NCBI RefSeq assembly: GCF_039539345.1
Contig: NZ_BAABCY010000079.1
Location: 12,487-76,486 of the forward strand
Length of the DNA: 64,000 bases
DNA from: Snuella lapsa
GTDB lineage: Bacteria; Bacteroidota; Bacteroidia; Flavobacteriales; Flavobacteriaceae
Reading direction: 5' to 3'
In this document: positions 46,500-56,933 of the stretch, in pieces
Layout of the letters: each line of letters opens with the position of its first letter
Position numbering within the stretch: position 1 is the stretch's first letter
The notes under the pieces: generated by a model
Told to the model about the DNA's origin: nothing
What the model saw: only the letters and a program-made list of their open reading frames with translations
Database searches by the model: none
Translations under genes and position numbers: made by a program

Positions 46500-46979
46500 A
46501 TGGAATTCATTAAAACGTTAAAAATACCGAAATCCTATAAAACTGACATTTTCAATCTGTGGAACCAAGAATATCCCAAACAATTAACCTACAACACCTT
46601 AAAAGACTTTGACACCTATTTAAATAAGCTAACCAAAGCCTCTCATATATTGATCGTTGAGAACAAAAAGGCGTATGGCTGGTATGTTGATTTTAATCGT
46701 GACAGCAGAAGATGGTTCGTGATTTTAGTAGATTCTAATACACAAGGAAAAGGTTATGGAAGCAAGCTACTAAACCTTGCAAAGAAAAAAGAAATTGAAC
46801 TTAATGGATGGGTTATTGATCACAACAACGACCTAAAACATAACGGTGAAAACTATTTATCACCCCTGGGATTTTATTTGAAAAATGGGTTTGAACTTAT
46901 TTCGGGAGACCGATTAGAACAGGAAAACATATCTGCCATTAGAATTAGGTGGAAAAAACAGGGCAATAATAACCAATGA
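46500..46979 (+). CDS. GNAT-family N-acetyltransferase
   Basis: The protein is 159 aa. The acetyl-CoA loop is VDSNTQGKGYGSKLLNLA (Q-G-K-G-Y-G), preceded by RRWFVIL, and followed by SPLGFYLKNGFELI, the usual C-terminal GNAT motif. The substrate is unknown. Monocistronic and divergent from AraC paralogue 2. Confidence 0.8.
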   Translation: MEFIKTLKIPKSYKTDIFNLWNQEYPKQLTYNTLKDFDTYLNKLTKASHILIVENKKAYGWYVDFNRDSRRWFVILVDSNTQGKGYGSKLLNLAKKKEIELNGWVIDHNNDLKHNGENYLSPLGFYLKNGFELISGDRLEQENISAIRIRWKKQGNNNQ

Positions 46980-47245
46980 CATTTTGAGATAAGCAAGCAA
47001 AACCCTACACAAATACTAGAATTAATAAAATCCCTATTGATTACCCCTCAATAAATAAATTATTCAACTGGGTACTAAACGAATCTACTTCTTTTAGCTA
47101 AAACCATTTTTTAAAACTCCTATTTAATAGAGAAGGGTTCCCTTGTGATGCAAATTTATTGCTTCTACATCATCTAACCAATACCACTTTGAGTCTCCCT
47201 CAATTATTCACTATATTTATATACATTATTAAATTTCAATCAAGT

Positions 47246-47898
47246 ATGTCCTCTTCACCAAAAGAATTAGGTGAAAAATATGGCTTTGAAAGCCCATTCG
47301 AACCAGACTCATTAGCAAAAAAAGCTTTAAGTTATTTAAAAAATGGCAGTAAGCACCTTTTGGATATAGGTTGTGGCGAGGGTGCTGATAGTGTTTTTTT
47401 TCCAAAAATGGATTTCAAGTTGATGCCATAGATAACAATCCTATATACTTAAGTCGTCTTAAAGCCTATAAAAATGACCATGGACTCTCAAATATTTCTA
47501 TTCTATCCCATGATGTCATTACATATGACTATCCGGAACATTATTATGATGTTGTAAACTGTATTCTAGTGGGATGTTGTATGAGAAAAAGCGAATTTGA
47601 AAACATGATCCTATCAATAAAAAGAACCATAAAAAACAATGGACTCATAATCATGTCTTTAAGAAATTATCTTGACCCTGAATTTCTTGAATACTCTTTA
47701 ACAGAGAAGCCGATAGAACCTAATACATATGTAAAAAAAGACGCATGCTGTAAAATAAGATATTATATTGAAAACAATCGACTTCGTGATTTATTTGTCA
47801 ATTTTGAAATTCTATATTACTTTGAAGGATTATCACCTGACAAGTATCAAGAGGTCGAATATCATGGAGATTCATATATTATCTGTAAGAAAGTATAA
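47246..47898 (+). pseudogene. SAM-dependent methyltransferase broken by a single-base shift
   Basis: Frame one starts at ATG 47246 (MSSSPKELGEKYGFESPF) and contains motif I LLDIGCGEGADSVFF, then runs into a stop at 47429-47431. Shifting frame after the T8/A5 run at 47394-47408 restores KNGFQVDAIDNNPIYLSRLK and continues without a stop through ILVGCCMRKSEFENMI to the end at 47898. One missing A (or one change in the T run) explains it. The joined product of about 218 aa is a class I methyltransferase of the TehB-like or ubiE-like kind. It is a real frameshift or a homopolymer sequencing error. Confidence 0.75.
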
Positions 47899-48044
47899 TA
47901 CTAATTAACTACGGCCCTTAATCCAATTATTGTACATCTTTTAATATTCTGTAAAAATGGCCAAAATTGACCTTAAAATAAATTACTTATATTTAAGATT
48001 ACTTTCTACCATTAAGAGCTCTCCGACTTTTAAAACCAATTTTT

Positions 48045-48467
48045 ATGAAAACTTTATTAGCAATTGCTGTCCTAACTCTAGGCTCTACAACATTATTTTC
48101 ACAAACCAGTGAAAGTTTAAAAGCAAGAATTCAAGAACATTACAAAGCTATTCACTCTGGAAGTGACACCCTTTGGTCCCATCATTTGGATGATTTTACT
48201 ATTTTTCCTTCTAAAGGTCAGGCCTTATATGAGTCCGGGTTCCAAAAAACATATAAAAATATGGGAGCCACCATGAAATTACCCAAGCCCAATGTTATTA
48301 TGAAACATTTTAGTTCACAAATATATGACAATGTAGGAGTAGCAACTTTTTATTTAGATGGTTCTTACGGCGAGGATCATGGTTTATTTAGAGTTACAGC
48401 AGTATGGGTTTGGAAAGACGGGGCGTGGTTGGAAGCACATCACCATGAGTCCAAATTAATAAATTAA
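48045..48467 (+). CDS. Secreted SnoaL/DUF4440-like (NTF2-fold) protein
   Basis: The protein is 140 aa with a signal peptide ending near LFSQ (residue 20). The mature part has the NTF2-like cone pattern: LKARIQEHYKAIHSGSDTLW, DDFTIFPSKG, YDNVGVATFYLDG, and VTAVWVWKDGAWLEAHHHES at the end. Family members are small enzymes or binding proteins with no defined role here. Monocistronic. Confidence 0.75.
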   Translation: MKTLLAIAVLTLGSTTLFSQTSESLKARIQEHYKAIHSGSDTLWSHHLDDFTIFPSKGQALYESGFQKTYKNMGATMKLPKPNVIMKHFSSQIYDNVGVATFYLDGSYGEDHGLFRVTAVWVWKDGAWLEAHHHESKLIN

Positions 48468-48540
48468 ATGGGCTATAAACCTATCATAATTCTATTAAGG
48501 CAACATCAATAATTCACCATTCTCTACCCACTTATGTTAT

Positions 48541-48575
48541 GAAGCTTTTAAGCAATTTGGACGTCTGAACGGGAC
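48541..48575 (-). repeat. tRNA-3'-end-like direct repeat, copy 1
   Basis: This 35-bp sequence is identical at 32 of 35 positions with 60786-60820 and is in the same orientation. Read on the minus strand it begins GTCCCGTTCAGAC, which looks like the T-arm 3' side and acceptor strand of a tRNA (Asp-like). In this copy the following bases GTCCA differ from the TGCCA of copy 2. No tRNA body lies next to it. It is a possible remnant attachment site. Confidence 0.5.
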
Positions 48576-48697
48576 AATCCATTTTGAACATACAATAATG
48601 TTTATCAACACTTTAACGGCAAACAATTATTGTCATGGCAATATTTCATCTTTTACAACGCATATATTATTTCATAACTACACATCCATTGGGATAA

Positions 48698-50251
48698 TTA
48701 TAGCTCCTCTTTAGCCCATTGTGCTTTTTTTTCCAATTCTGGATATCCAGGAACATAACTAAGCCCTTTTTTGAAAAGGTTATATGCTACTTTGTGCTCT
48801 TCTTTGTAATAATAATAGTTACCAGCCTTAAGATATAATTCTGCAACCAAAGGTTTATTTATATCATTAATCAAATTTTGCTTATCCATTACAGATTCAA
48901 ACTTTTTAAGATATTCTGATGCAAGAGATATTTCCTTATTCTTATAATTCATAAATGAAATAGTTCCATAAAAACTGACTAAACTGATATAATAGCGCTT
49001 TGTATCTTTTAGAAACGGGTATTTTTCACAGGTTTCTTCAAAATCTTTTAAAGATTCCAAATCATGCGTAGACAGTGTTACTTTTCTAAAACATACATGC
49101 TCTATTATTTGTTTTGCTATTTTACTTTTGGGATTGATATGGAGTATTTCATTACTGTACGCTAAAGCTGATTCTAATTCTTCATCTGATGCAGCTCTTC
49201 TTGCTAAATACTCGAGCAAAAACTCTACAGCTACGTTTTTTATTTTTTCATTTTTAAATAATTTAAACTTGTCAATGACCTTCTCAATGAAAGCATGATC
49301 ATTATCATCATGATCGGTTATTTTAAATAATGATGTTTTTAAATTACTTATTGAATAGTCTTCAGGGTAATTGGATATAGATAACAATTCAAATAAAAAC
49401 TCTACATCCTCAAATGAATCAAACTCTAATTCATTTACTTTTAGGAACATTATACCTTTTAAAATAGGTTTAATGAGTGGTGATGAATAAAAGATTTTTG
49501 CTTTTCTAAAATTATTTATAGCCTCATCGTAATCTGTCGCATCCAAATTAGTTAAACCCTTGTTATAATACTGCATACCGATTAAAGCACTTTTGTTTAT
49601 GTAATCCTTACCATAGTAATAATCCTCATAGAATTTAATGTATCCTTTTTCTAAAACCTCCTCTTTTGTTACTAGCTTATAGGCAATCAATTCATCTATT
49701 ATTTTCTTGACCTCCGATTCCTTTGGAGTTGTAAAGCCATAGGCACCGGGTACTGTTGTTTCCAAATAAATTTTGTGAGTATTAGGATAAGCAACTAAAA
49801 ATACATGGGATGGAGTTTCTTTTACATGATAAGGTATATCTAATTCATCAAATGCAAAAGCGTATAAAGCAGAAGCCGTTATACAATTGTATGTCCCATC
49901 TTCAAATATTTTAGAGAAATCGGACTCTAAAGTATATTTCTTGAAAAACTTTTTATGTAATTCATCATAAATGAACTTAACCCTCCTTTTCTCCTTTTTA
50001 GCTTTATCTTCCTTTAATGGAAAACTTTTTATAAGAGACAATACTTTTTCTTCGTGCTTTAAAGCAACTTCTTCGGTCATAGTCGTATCAATCGCAAAAA
50101 GACTTTTAAAAAAATCATAGTTTAAGCTATCTTTTTTATAAGCTTCAAAAGTGCTCTCCTCATAGAGAGACGCATATGTTTGGGAGAAACAAGTAACAGT
50201 TGCTAAAAACGTAAATGAAAAAATCAGAGTAACTATATTAATTTTTTTCAT
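48698..50251 (-). CDS. Secreted transglutaminase-like and TPR repeat protein
   Basis: The ATG at 50251 gives a good signal peptide (KKINIVTLIFSFTFLATVTC, then FSQ); the TTG at 50266 is not preferred. This gives 517 aa. Residues about 75-195 resemble a transglutaminase-like cysteine peptidase fold: DGTYNCITASALYAF supplies the Cys, ETPSHVFLVAYP the His and IYLETTVPG an acidic residue (Glu in place of the usual Asp). From about 235 to the end there are TPR-like helix pairs (MQYYNKGLTNLDATDYDEAI, later YYKEEHKVAYNLFKKGLSYV). The role is unknown; it is divergent from the hybrid sensor gene. Confidence 0.65.
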   Translation of the reverse strand: MKKINIVTLIFSFTFLATVTCFSQTYASLYEESTFEAYKKDSLNYDFFKSLFAIDTTMTEEVALKHEEKVLSLIKSFPLKEDKAKKEKRRVKFIYDELHKKFFKKYTLESDFSKIFEDGTYNCITASALYAFAFDELDIPYHVKETPSHVFLVAYPNTHKIYLETTVPGAYGFTTPKESEVKKIIDELIAYKLVTKEEVLEKGYIKFYEDYYYGKDYINKSALIGMQYYNKGLTNLDATDYDEAINNFRKAKIFYSSPLIKPILKGIMFLKVNELEFDSFEDVEFLFELLSISNYPEDYSISNLKTSLFKITDHDDNDHAFIEKVIDKFKLFKNEKIKNVAVEFLLEYLARRAASDEELESALAYSNEILHINPKSKIAKQIIEHVCFRKVTLSTHDLESLKDFEETCEKYPFLKDTKRYYISLVSFYGTISFMNYKNKEISLASEYLKKFESVMDKQNLINDINKPLVAELYLKAGNYYYYKEEHKVAYNLFKKGLSYVPGYPELEKKAQWAKEEL

Positions 50252-50410
50252 GTATTCTAGATGCAATAAATTAACACATCTAATTTAATGTTTTATAAGA
50301 AAAATAAGATGTTATTCTAAATAAATTCTATGTGATTTTTTTCAATGGAGTCACCTTATTTAAAATGTCTATATTTAAAACCATTTTTTAAGTTTAAAAT
50401 GCGCTAATAA

Positions 50411-53400
50411 ATGTCATTTCATAAGATCTATATCCATTTGTTCACCTTTATACTATTACTTTTTTGGAGTGATCTTAAAGCTCAAAAATTTATAGATAAT
50501 TTTAAAATTACGCAATTTGAACTGCCTATTAAAACTTCTGCCAATACGATTTTGGAAGACTCCTTTGGTTTTGTATGGATAGGATCTACCAATGGATTAT
50601 GGCGATTTGATGGTAAAAATTTCAAGAATTATTTAAAAAACGAAAGCGACAAAACCAGTATTACAGACAATAACATTCATTGTCTTTATGAAGATAACGA
50701 AAAGACATTATGGGTTGGCACATACGGTGGTGGCCTGTTAAAATACGATAGAAATTGTGATTGTTTTCAGCGATTCATTCATGATGAAAACGATCCGAAA
50801 AGCTTAAGTTTTAACGAAATAAAAGCCATATTCGAAACAAAAGACAATCAGTTTTACATCGGTACAGATGGTGGCGGTTTAAACTTAATGAATCGTGAAA
50901 ATAACACTTTTAAATCGTTTAAATTTGATATTAACGATGCCTCTAGTATAAGCCATAATAATGTGCTTGATATTGAAGAAATTGCCAATGGAAATTTGGC
51001 GGTTGCCACCTGGAAAGGACTTAATATTTTTGATCAGAAAACTCAAACCTTTCAGCGTATTTTTAAAATTCCCGAAAACGCACCTCAGTATCATTACAAT
51101 CTGGAATACTTTAACGGAAAGTTAATAACGGCTTCACAAAAGTTTTTTACGTACAATTCCAAAACTAATTTCTCTGAATTAGATATTTCTGAAGGTTACG
51201 CCAATTGGGTAGAAAACGAAAACGACGAAAACTGCTGGTTTTTAAGCGGAAACACAGTATTTATTACCAGAGAAGATCTAATTGTTAAGCAAGAAATTAA
51301 ATTGAATGACCTATTTAATAATGAAACAGGGTTTTACTTAGGCAGGATATTTCATAACACTAAAAAGAATTCATCCTGGTTATTAGATCATACAGGTAAA
51401 TTTTTCCATATAGAAGAAACCAATTCTCCGTTTAAACCTCTTTTAAAAGAAGGCTTTAATGGTCTGATAACCAAAACAAGCTCCAATTATTGGGTTTCTG
51501 AAGCTAACCATGTTTTTATCCTTGACAAATCATCTGAAGAGCTTAAAACATTGAAAATCGAGTTTCAAGGAAGGCCTTTTATTACCACAAATGGCGACAA
51601 TAATGTTTGGGTAGCTGATAGTAATTTCTACTTTGAATTTACGGTTGATGGCGAACTGATTCAAAAAGTACGGCAGAATTCAAAAAACCCAGTGCCATAT
51701 GGAGCCATACAAACCAAAAATAAAGAGTTATGGGTTGGTGAAATTCTTGGTGTTTCGAAATACGACCTAAAATCGAAACAAATGACTCACTTTGAGTGCG
51801 ATTGGAATAAACCTAAGGGTATTGGATATTTTCACCATGCCAGAGCAATTTTCGAAGATAGTAAGGGCAATGTGTGGATTGGCACAGAAGGTGACGGATT
51901 AAAAAAATACCTGCCGGAGACTCAGGAGTTTTTGCATTACCGTCACAAGATTGGAGACGAAACAACGCTAAACAATAATTTTGTTAACGAAATATTTGAG
52001 GACAATCAACATCAACTTTGGATTGGCACTAGAGCGGGACTCTGCAGACTAGATGAGACTACCGGAATATTCTACCAATGTAACAATCCTTTAATAAAAG
52101 ATAAAATTGTTAACTCCATAGAACAGGATGCCGAAAACAATTTATGGATTGGTACTGCAAACGGACTAATAAAATACGATAATTTAAACGACGTAGCCAG
52201 AATATTAATTGAACCTGACGGCGTATTATCTTCAGAAATAGGTGCTTCAAGCTTGAGTTTAGAAACCGGCGAACTTATTTTTAATACAGCCAAAGGATTA
52301 ATGATTTTTAATCCGCAAGAAGTAAAAGACAGCAACGAAAGTTCACAGTTATATATCTCGAAATTATGGGTAAATAATGAAATCATTAAACCAAATAGTA
52401 AATATATTTCCCGGAATATTGAAATTGAAAACGAAGTAAACTTAGATTACAATGATAAAAAGTTTGAACTGGAGTTCCAGGTAATTAATTATAACAACAA
52501 TGACCGTTGTAAATTTGCCTATAAGTTAGATGGTTATGACAAATCCTGGATTCAAGTTCAGGATAATCAAAAAGCTACATATACTAATATACCATCAGGA
52601 AATTATACCTTTATGGTTAAATCAACCAATGAGCACGGTGTTTGGAGCGGCGACATAAAAAAAGTAAATATTCATATATTGCCTCCCTTCTGGGAACTAT
52701 TATGGGTAAAGATATTAGCTATACTTCTTTTAGTATCACTATTTATTCTTATTCTTTGGTTAGTGATCAAAAAGGAAAGAAATCGCTCTAAATTCGAAAT
52801 AGAGAAAGAGCGAATATATCGATTTGAAGAGGTTGCTAAAATGAAATTGAAATTTTTCACAAATATTTCCCATGAACTACGCACACCTTTAACCCTTATT
52901 ACATCTCCATTAGATAAGTTTGTTCAGGAAAATACAAAACCTAACAACAAGGTTTTAGAAATGATGCATCGCAATAGTTCTCGCCTACTGGAATTAGTTA
53001 ACCAAATATTAGATTTTAGAAAACTGGAAAGCGATAAAAAACTACAAATTACGCCACAAAAAGATTTTTCCGTTTTTAACAATATTAATACTTCGGCTTC
53101 CTATTGGTCCAAAGAAAAAAATATTGAATATATAAGTGAATTACCTGTTAAAAATAGTGAGTTGTTTTTCGATGCAGATGTAGTAGAAAAAATAGTAACC
53201 AATCTCATTTCCAATGCTTTTAAATATACGCCTTCTGGTGGTCAGGTAAAATTATTGGTTAGTCTTAACGATCTAAAAGAAGATCAGGAAAACAAAGCTA
53301 TTAAAGGTGTTATGAAAATTCATGTTATCGATAATGGATCGGGAATACCGACTGAGTATCAGGAAAAAGTATTTGAACGTTTTTATCAATTGGATAAAAA

Positions 53401-54343
53401 TCCAGATTTCGGATATAGTAGCGGCATTGGCCTATCGCTCACTACAGAACTCGTAAAACTTCATAACGGAACTATTGAATTGAAAACAGGTAAAGATAAA
53501 GGGTGTCATTTTAAAGTGAAAATTCCTATTGGCTTTGAAGATTATACCAATACAGGTGCAGCAATAGTAAGTAAACTTCCTGAAATTAATGCCAATAAGA
53601 CGTTAGTTTTAATTGTTGAAGATAATAACGATATTAGAAATTATATCTATGAAGAGTTAAAAGACATCTATCAAGTTATTGAAGCCGAAAATGGAAAAGA
53701 AGGCCTACAATTGGCTATTGCGACTTTACCGGATGTTATAATAAGTGATATTATGATGCCTGAATCCGACGGCATACAGCTTGCAAACCAATTAAAGAGT
53801 AACGATTTAACGGCACATATTCCCATACTGTTCTTAACTGCAAAAACAGGTGTCAATAATAAAATTGCAGGCTTAACTACCGGTGCCGAGGATTATATTC
53901 AAAAACCCTTCAATATATCTGAAATCAAATTGAAGATTAAAAATGTATTAGAAAGCAGACATCAATTACTTAAAAAATTTAAAAGAGAAAATTTTGAAAA
54001 TGTTAATCATTCAAATGTTGAAGCTACCGATAAGTATCTTGAAAAGATGAACAAAACCCTGAATGCACATCTTGAGAACTCCGATTTTACCGTAGACCAA
54101 CTTTGCGCTGAATTGGGTATAGGAAGATCTCAACTTTACAGAAAAATCCAGGCACTTACAGGAAAGTCAATTATTGAATATATTAATTCTTATAAGCTTT
54201 CAATTTCCATGCAATTAATAAAGGAAGGCAATTATACTTTAAAAGAAATAGCGTATAAAATAGGTTTCAATGACAATCGATATTTTAGTAGATCATTTAA
54301 AAAAGAATTTGGAAACCCGCCATCTTACTACCTTCCCAAATAA
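50411..54343 (+). CDS. Hybrid two-component system sensor-regulator (HTCS)
   Basis: The protein is 1310 aa. A signal peptide (about 1-25) precedes a periplasmic two-bladed reg-propeller sensor (about 28-640, with repeats such as DSFGFVWIGSTNGLWRFDG and NLWIGTANGLIKYD) and a Y_Y_Y domain (about 690-755). A membrane helix (about 762-785) is followed by a HisKA domain with H821 in ISHELRTPLTL, an HATPase domain (NLISNAFKYTP, IDNGSGIP and GIGLSLT), a receiver with phospho-acceptor D1113 in ISDIMMPESDG and a C-terminal AraC DNA-binding domain. HTCS proteins sense oligosaccharides and activate adjacent glycan genes. The gene is 275 bp before the cytochrome-type operon on the same strand, its likely target. 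Confidence 0.92.
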   Translation: MSFHKIYIHLFTFILLLFWSDLKAQKFIDNFKITQFELPIKTSANTILEDSFGFVWIGSTNGLWRFDGKNFKNYLKNESDKTSITDNNIHCLYEDNEKTLWVGTYGGGLLKYDRNCDCFQRFIHDENDPKSLSFNEIKAIFETKDNQFYIGTDGGGLNLMNRENNTFKSFKFDINDASSISHNNVLDIEEIANGNLAVATWKGLNIFDQKTQTFQRIFKIPENAPQYHYNLEYFNGKLITASQKFFTYNSKTNFSELDISEGYANWVENENDENCWFLSGNTVFITREDLIVKQEIKLNDLFNNETGFYLGRIFHNTKKNSSWLLDHTGKFFHIEETNSPFKPLLKEGFNGLITKTSSNYWVSEANHVFILDKSSEELKTLKIEFQGRPFITTNGDNNVWVADSNFYFEFTVDGELIQKVRQNSKNPVPYGAIQTKNKELWVGEILGVSKYDLKSKQMTHFECDWNKPKGIGYFHHARAIFEDSKGNVWIGTEGDGLKKYLPETQEFLHYRHKIGDETTLNNNFVNEIFEDNQHQLWIGTRAGLCRLDETTGIFYQCNNPLIKDKIVNSIEQDAENNLWIGTANGLIKYDNLNDVARILIEPDGVLSSEIGASSLSLETGELIFNTAKGLMIFNPQEVKDSNESSQLYISKLWVNNEIIKPNSKYISRNIEIENEVNLDYNDKKFELEFQVINYNNNDRCKFAYKLDGYDKSWIQVQDNQKATYTNIPSGNYTFMVKSTNEHGVWSGDIKKVNIHILPPFWELLWVKILAILLLVSLFILILWLVIKKERNRSKFEIEKERIYRFEEVAKMKLKFFTNISHELRTPLTLITSPLDKFVQENTKPNNKVLEMMHRNSSRLLELVNQILDFRKLESDKKLQITPQKDFSVFNNINTSASYWSKEKNIEYISELPVKNSELFFDADVVEKIVTNLISNAFKYTPSGGQVKLLVSLNDLKEDQENKAIKGVMKIHVIDNGSGIPTEYQEKVFERFYQLDKNPDFGYSSGIGLSLTTELVKLHNGTIELKTGKDKGCHFKVKIPIGFEDYTNTGAAIVSKLPEINANKTLVLIVEDNNDIRNYIYEELKDIYQVIEAENGKEGLQLAIATLPDVIISDIMMPESDGIQLANQLKSNDLTAHIPILFLTAKTGVNNKIAGLTTGAEDYIQKPFNISEIKLKIKNVLESRHQLLKKFKRENFENVNHSNVEATDKYLEKMNKTLNAHLENSDFTVDQLCAELGIGRSQLYRKIQALTGKSIIEYINSYKLSISMQLIKEGNYTLKEIAYKIGFNDNRYFSRSFKKEFGNPPSYYLPK

Positions 54344-54618
54344 TACAATTGTTAGAATTGATTAATATTTCCACCATTTAACACAAAAAATCCACCTCTG
54401 TTTTTTAGGTTTCAGGTTAATTTTGAAAACTAACTCGAGAATACAGGACACGATCGTTCTATTTTTTTGATGTTAGCTTTCATTTAAAAACACTAAAAAC
54501 CAATGTTATATTCTATTACACTAGTTACATCATGTACAGCTGTATTTCAATTTCAATCACCCTAAGATAAAGCTGTAGTCCATTAATCTTATACTATTAA
54601 AACTTAGAAAGGCTATAA

Positions 54619-56928
54619 ATGAAACTAAAAGCTATTTTATTTGTGCTGGTTATTATGTCTTCTTGTAAAGACAAACCTTCTTATACTAATATTCCTGAAC
54701 AAAAAATACCAAAAATTGTAGATTATAATTTTGATGTTAGGCCCATCCTTTCAGACAAATGTTTTAATTGCCATGGACCAGACGCTAATAAAAGATCTGC
54801 TGAATTAAGATTGGATACTGAAGAAGGTGCCTATAAAGCTCTAAAAGACAACAAAAACAAGCATGCAATAGTAAGCGGAAAACCAGAGCAGTCCGAGGTA
54901 TTTTTAAGAATCACGGCTATGGACACCTCTAAAATAATGCCTCCTAAGGAGTCTAACTTAAAGCTCTCTACATATGAGATTAATGTTATCAAAAAATGGA
55001 TAAAGCAAGGGGCTAAATACCAAAAGCATTGGGCTTTTACGCCACCTGTTAAACCTGAGCTCCCTGAAGTAAAGCTAAGCGACTGGGTTACTAATGAAAT
55101 TGATTACTTCATTCTTAATAAAATTGAAGATGCCGGATTACAACCAAATGCAATTGCCAAAAAAGAACGCCTTTTAAAACGTATTACTTTTGATTTAACA
55201 GGTTTACCCCCTTCTGTTGAATTACAAAATGAATTCTTTAACGATACTTCCGATAAAGCTTATGAACACCTTGTAGATAAACTTTTAGCGAGCAAGCATT
55301 ACGGTGAGAAAATGGCAAATCATTGGCTTGACGTAGCGCGTTATGCTGATTCTCATGGTTATCAAGATGATGGAGGACGAACCATGTGGCCATGGCGAGA
55401 TTGGGTTATTCACGCTTATAATGAGAACTATCCTTACGACAAATTTGTTACCTGGCAATTGGCAGGAGATTTATTACCCAATAAAAATATTGAAACGGTG
55501 CTGGCTACAGGATTTAATAGAAACCATAAAATAACTCAGGAAGGTGGGGTAATTGACGAAGAATACCGAATTGAGTACGTTACTGACCGAACAAATACCT
55601 TCGGAAAAGCATTTCTGGGTCTTACTTACGAGTGTGCAAAATGTCACGATCATAAATATGATCCCATATCTCAAAAGGATTATTTTAAAACATTCGCTTT
55701 TTTTGATAAAGTCCCGGAAAAAGGTTTGTACCGTACAATTGGTCATAACATTTTTGCAGACCCTCCATATATTGAGCTCTCCACACAAATAATTAATGAT
55801 AGTCTCCCTTTCATAAACAAAAAATCTACAGATAATGTTCGCGTCATGGTTATGAAAGATTCTGTTGGCATCAGAACAACACATGTACTTGATAGAGGCG
55901 TTTATGATGGGAAAAGCGAAATTGTAGATTTTGATACACCGAAAGCTATTTTAGAATTTGATAAAAATAAATTTGATTCAAATAGATTAGGCTTGGCCAA
56001 TTGGTTATTTGACGATAAACACCCGCTAACATCAAGGGTTTATGTAAATAGGGTGTGGCAAGATATTTTTGGAAGAGGCATTGTTAATACTTCTGGTGAT
56101 TTTGGAATGCAGGGTGATCTACCCTCTCATTTTGAATTGCTTAATTGGCTTGCTGTAGATTTTCAGGAAAATGGCTGGGATATAAAAAGACTTGTAAAGC
56201 AAATTGTGACTTCCAGCACCTATAAGCAGTCTACCATAGTCGATGCTAAAAAATTAGGCTCAGATCCTGAAAATGTATATCTATCCAGAATGCCAAGAAC
56301 TCGCTTAAATGCTGAAATGATTCGTGATCATGTACTAAAAACCAGCGGACTCTTAAATATGGAAATTGGCGGCCCCAGTGTAAAGCCCTATCAACCTGAT
56401 AACCTTTGGGCAGCAGCTACTTCAGAACGAGGTTTATTGGCGCGATACGTTCAGGATCACGGGGACAAACTTTATCGTCGAGGCATTTACACCTTAATTA
56501 AAAGAACTGTTTTACCACCAGTACAAACCACTTTTGATGCCGCTTCAAGAGATCAATGTGAGGTAAAAAGACATAGTACCTCAACGCCATTACAGGCACT
56601 AATTATGTTAAATAGTCCAACGGTATTAGAAGCATCCAGAGTACTTTCAGAAAACCTGGTTAGTCAAGATTTATCTACCGAAGAACGCATTGAAAAAGCG
56701 TTTCAGTTAATACTCTGTCGCAACATCAAACCAGAAGAAAAAACAATATTATTAAATTATTACAATGAGCAGAAGGAATTATTTCAAGAGGTACCCACTA
56801 ATGCTAAGGCATTTATCGATGTAGGTGAATATCCAATTGATGAAGGGAGAAATGAGATTGAAGTAGCCTCCTTAATGCAGATTATACATACGCTATATAA
56901 TATGGAAGAAACAATAATGAAAAGCTAA
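54619..56928 (+). CDS. PSCyt1-DUF1549-DUF1553 cytochrome-containing lipoprotein
   Basis: The protein is 769 aa. A lipoprotein signal (SSCK near residue 16) is followed by a planctomycete-type cytochrome c domain with heme motif C48-x2-C51-H52 (CFNCHGPDANKRS), ending around ESNLKLSTYEINVIKKWI. Then come DUF1549/PSCyt2 (about 155-360, WLDVARYADSHGYQDDGG, then ECAKCHDHKYDPI) and DUF1553/PSD1 (about 450-710, PLTSRVYVNRVWQDIFG and QRDQCEVKRHSTSTPLQ-like HSTSTPLQALIMLN). This family is abundant in Planctomycetes and also occurs in Bacteroidota near glycan genes; its reaction is not known. It is the first of three genes spaced by 3-6 bp. Confidence 0.85.
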   Translation: MKLKAILFVLVIMSSCKDKPSYTNIPEQKIPKIVDYNFDVRPILSDKCFNCHGPDANKRSAELRLDTEEGAYKALKDNKNKHAIVSGKPEQSEVFLRITAMDTSKIMPPKESNLKLSTYEINVIKKWIKQGAKYQKHWAFTPPVKPELPEVKLSDWVTNEIDYFILNKIEDAGLQPNAIAKKERLLKRITFDLTGLPPSVELQNEFFNDTSDKAYEHLVDKLLASKHYGEKMANHWLDVARYADSHGYQDDGGRTMWPWRDWVIHAYNENYPYDKFVTWQLAGDLLPNKNIETVLATGFNRNHKITQEGGVIDEEYRIEYVTDRTNTFGKAFLGLTYECAKCHDHKYDPISQKDYFKTFAFFDKVPEKGLYRTIGHNIFADPPYIELSTQIINDSLPFINKKSTDNVRVMVMKDSVGIRTTHVLDRGVYDGKSEIVDFDTPKAILEFDKNKFDSNRLGLANWLFDDKHPLTSRVYVNRVWQDIFGRGIVNTSGDFGMQGDLPSHFELLNWLAVDFQENGWDIKRLVKQIVTSSTYKQSTIVDAKKLGSDPENVYLSRMPRTRLNAEMIRDHVLKTSGLLNMEIGGPSVKPYQPDNLWAAATSERGLLARYVQDHGDKLYRRGIYTLIKRTVLPPVQTTFDAASRDQCEVKRHSTSTPLQALIMLNSPTVLEASRVLSENLVSQDLSTEERIEKAFQLILCRNIKPEEKTILLNYYNEQKELFQEVPTNAKAFIDVGEYPIDEGRNEIEVASLMQIIHTLYNMEETIMKS

Positions 56929-56933
56929 AACCA

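Noticed and set aside
55474..55884. 136-aa minus-strand frame inside the DUF1549 gene
   Set aside because: It is antisense to a conserved family protein and has no recognisable features.
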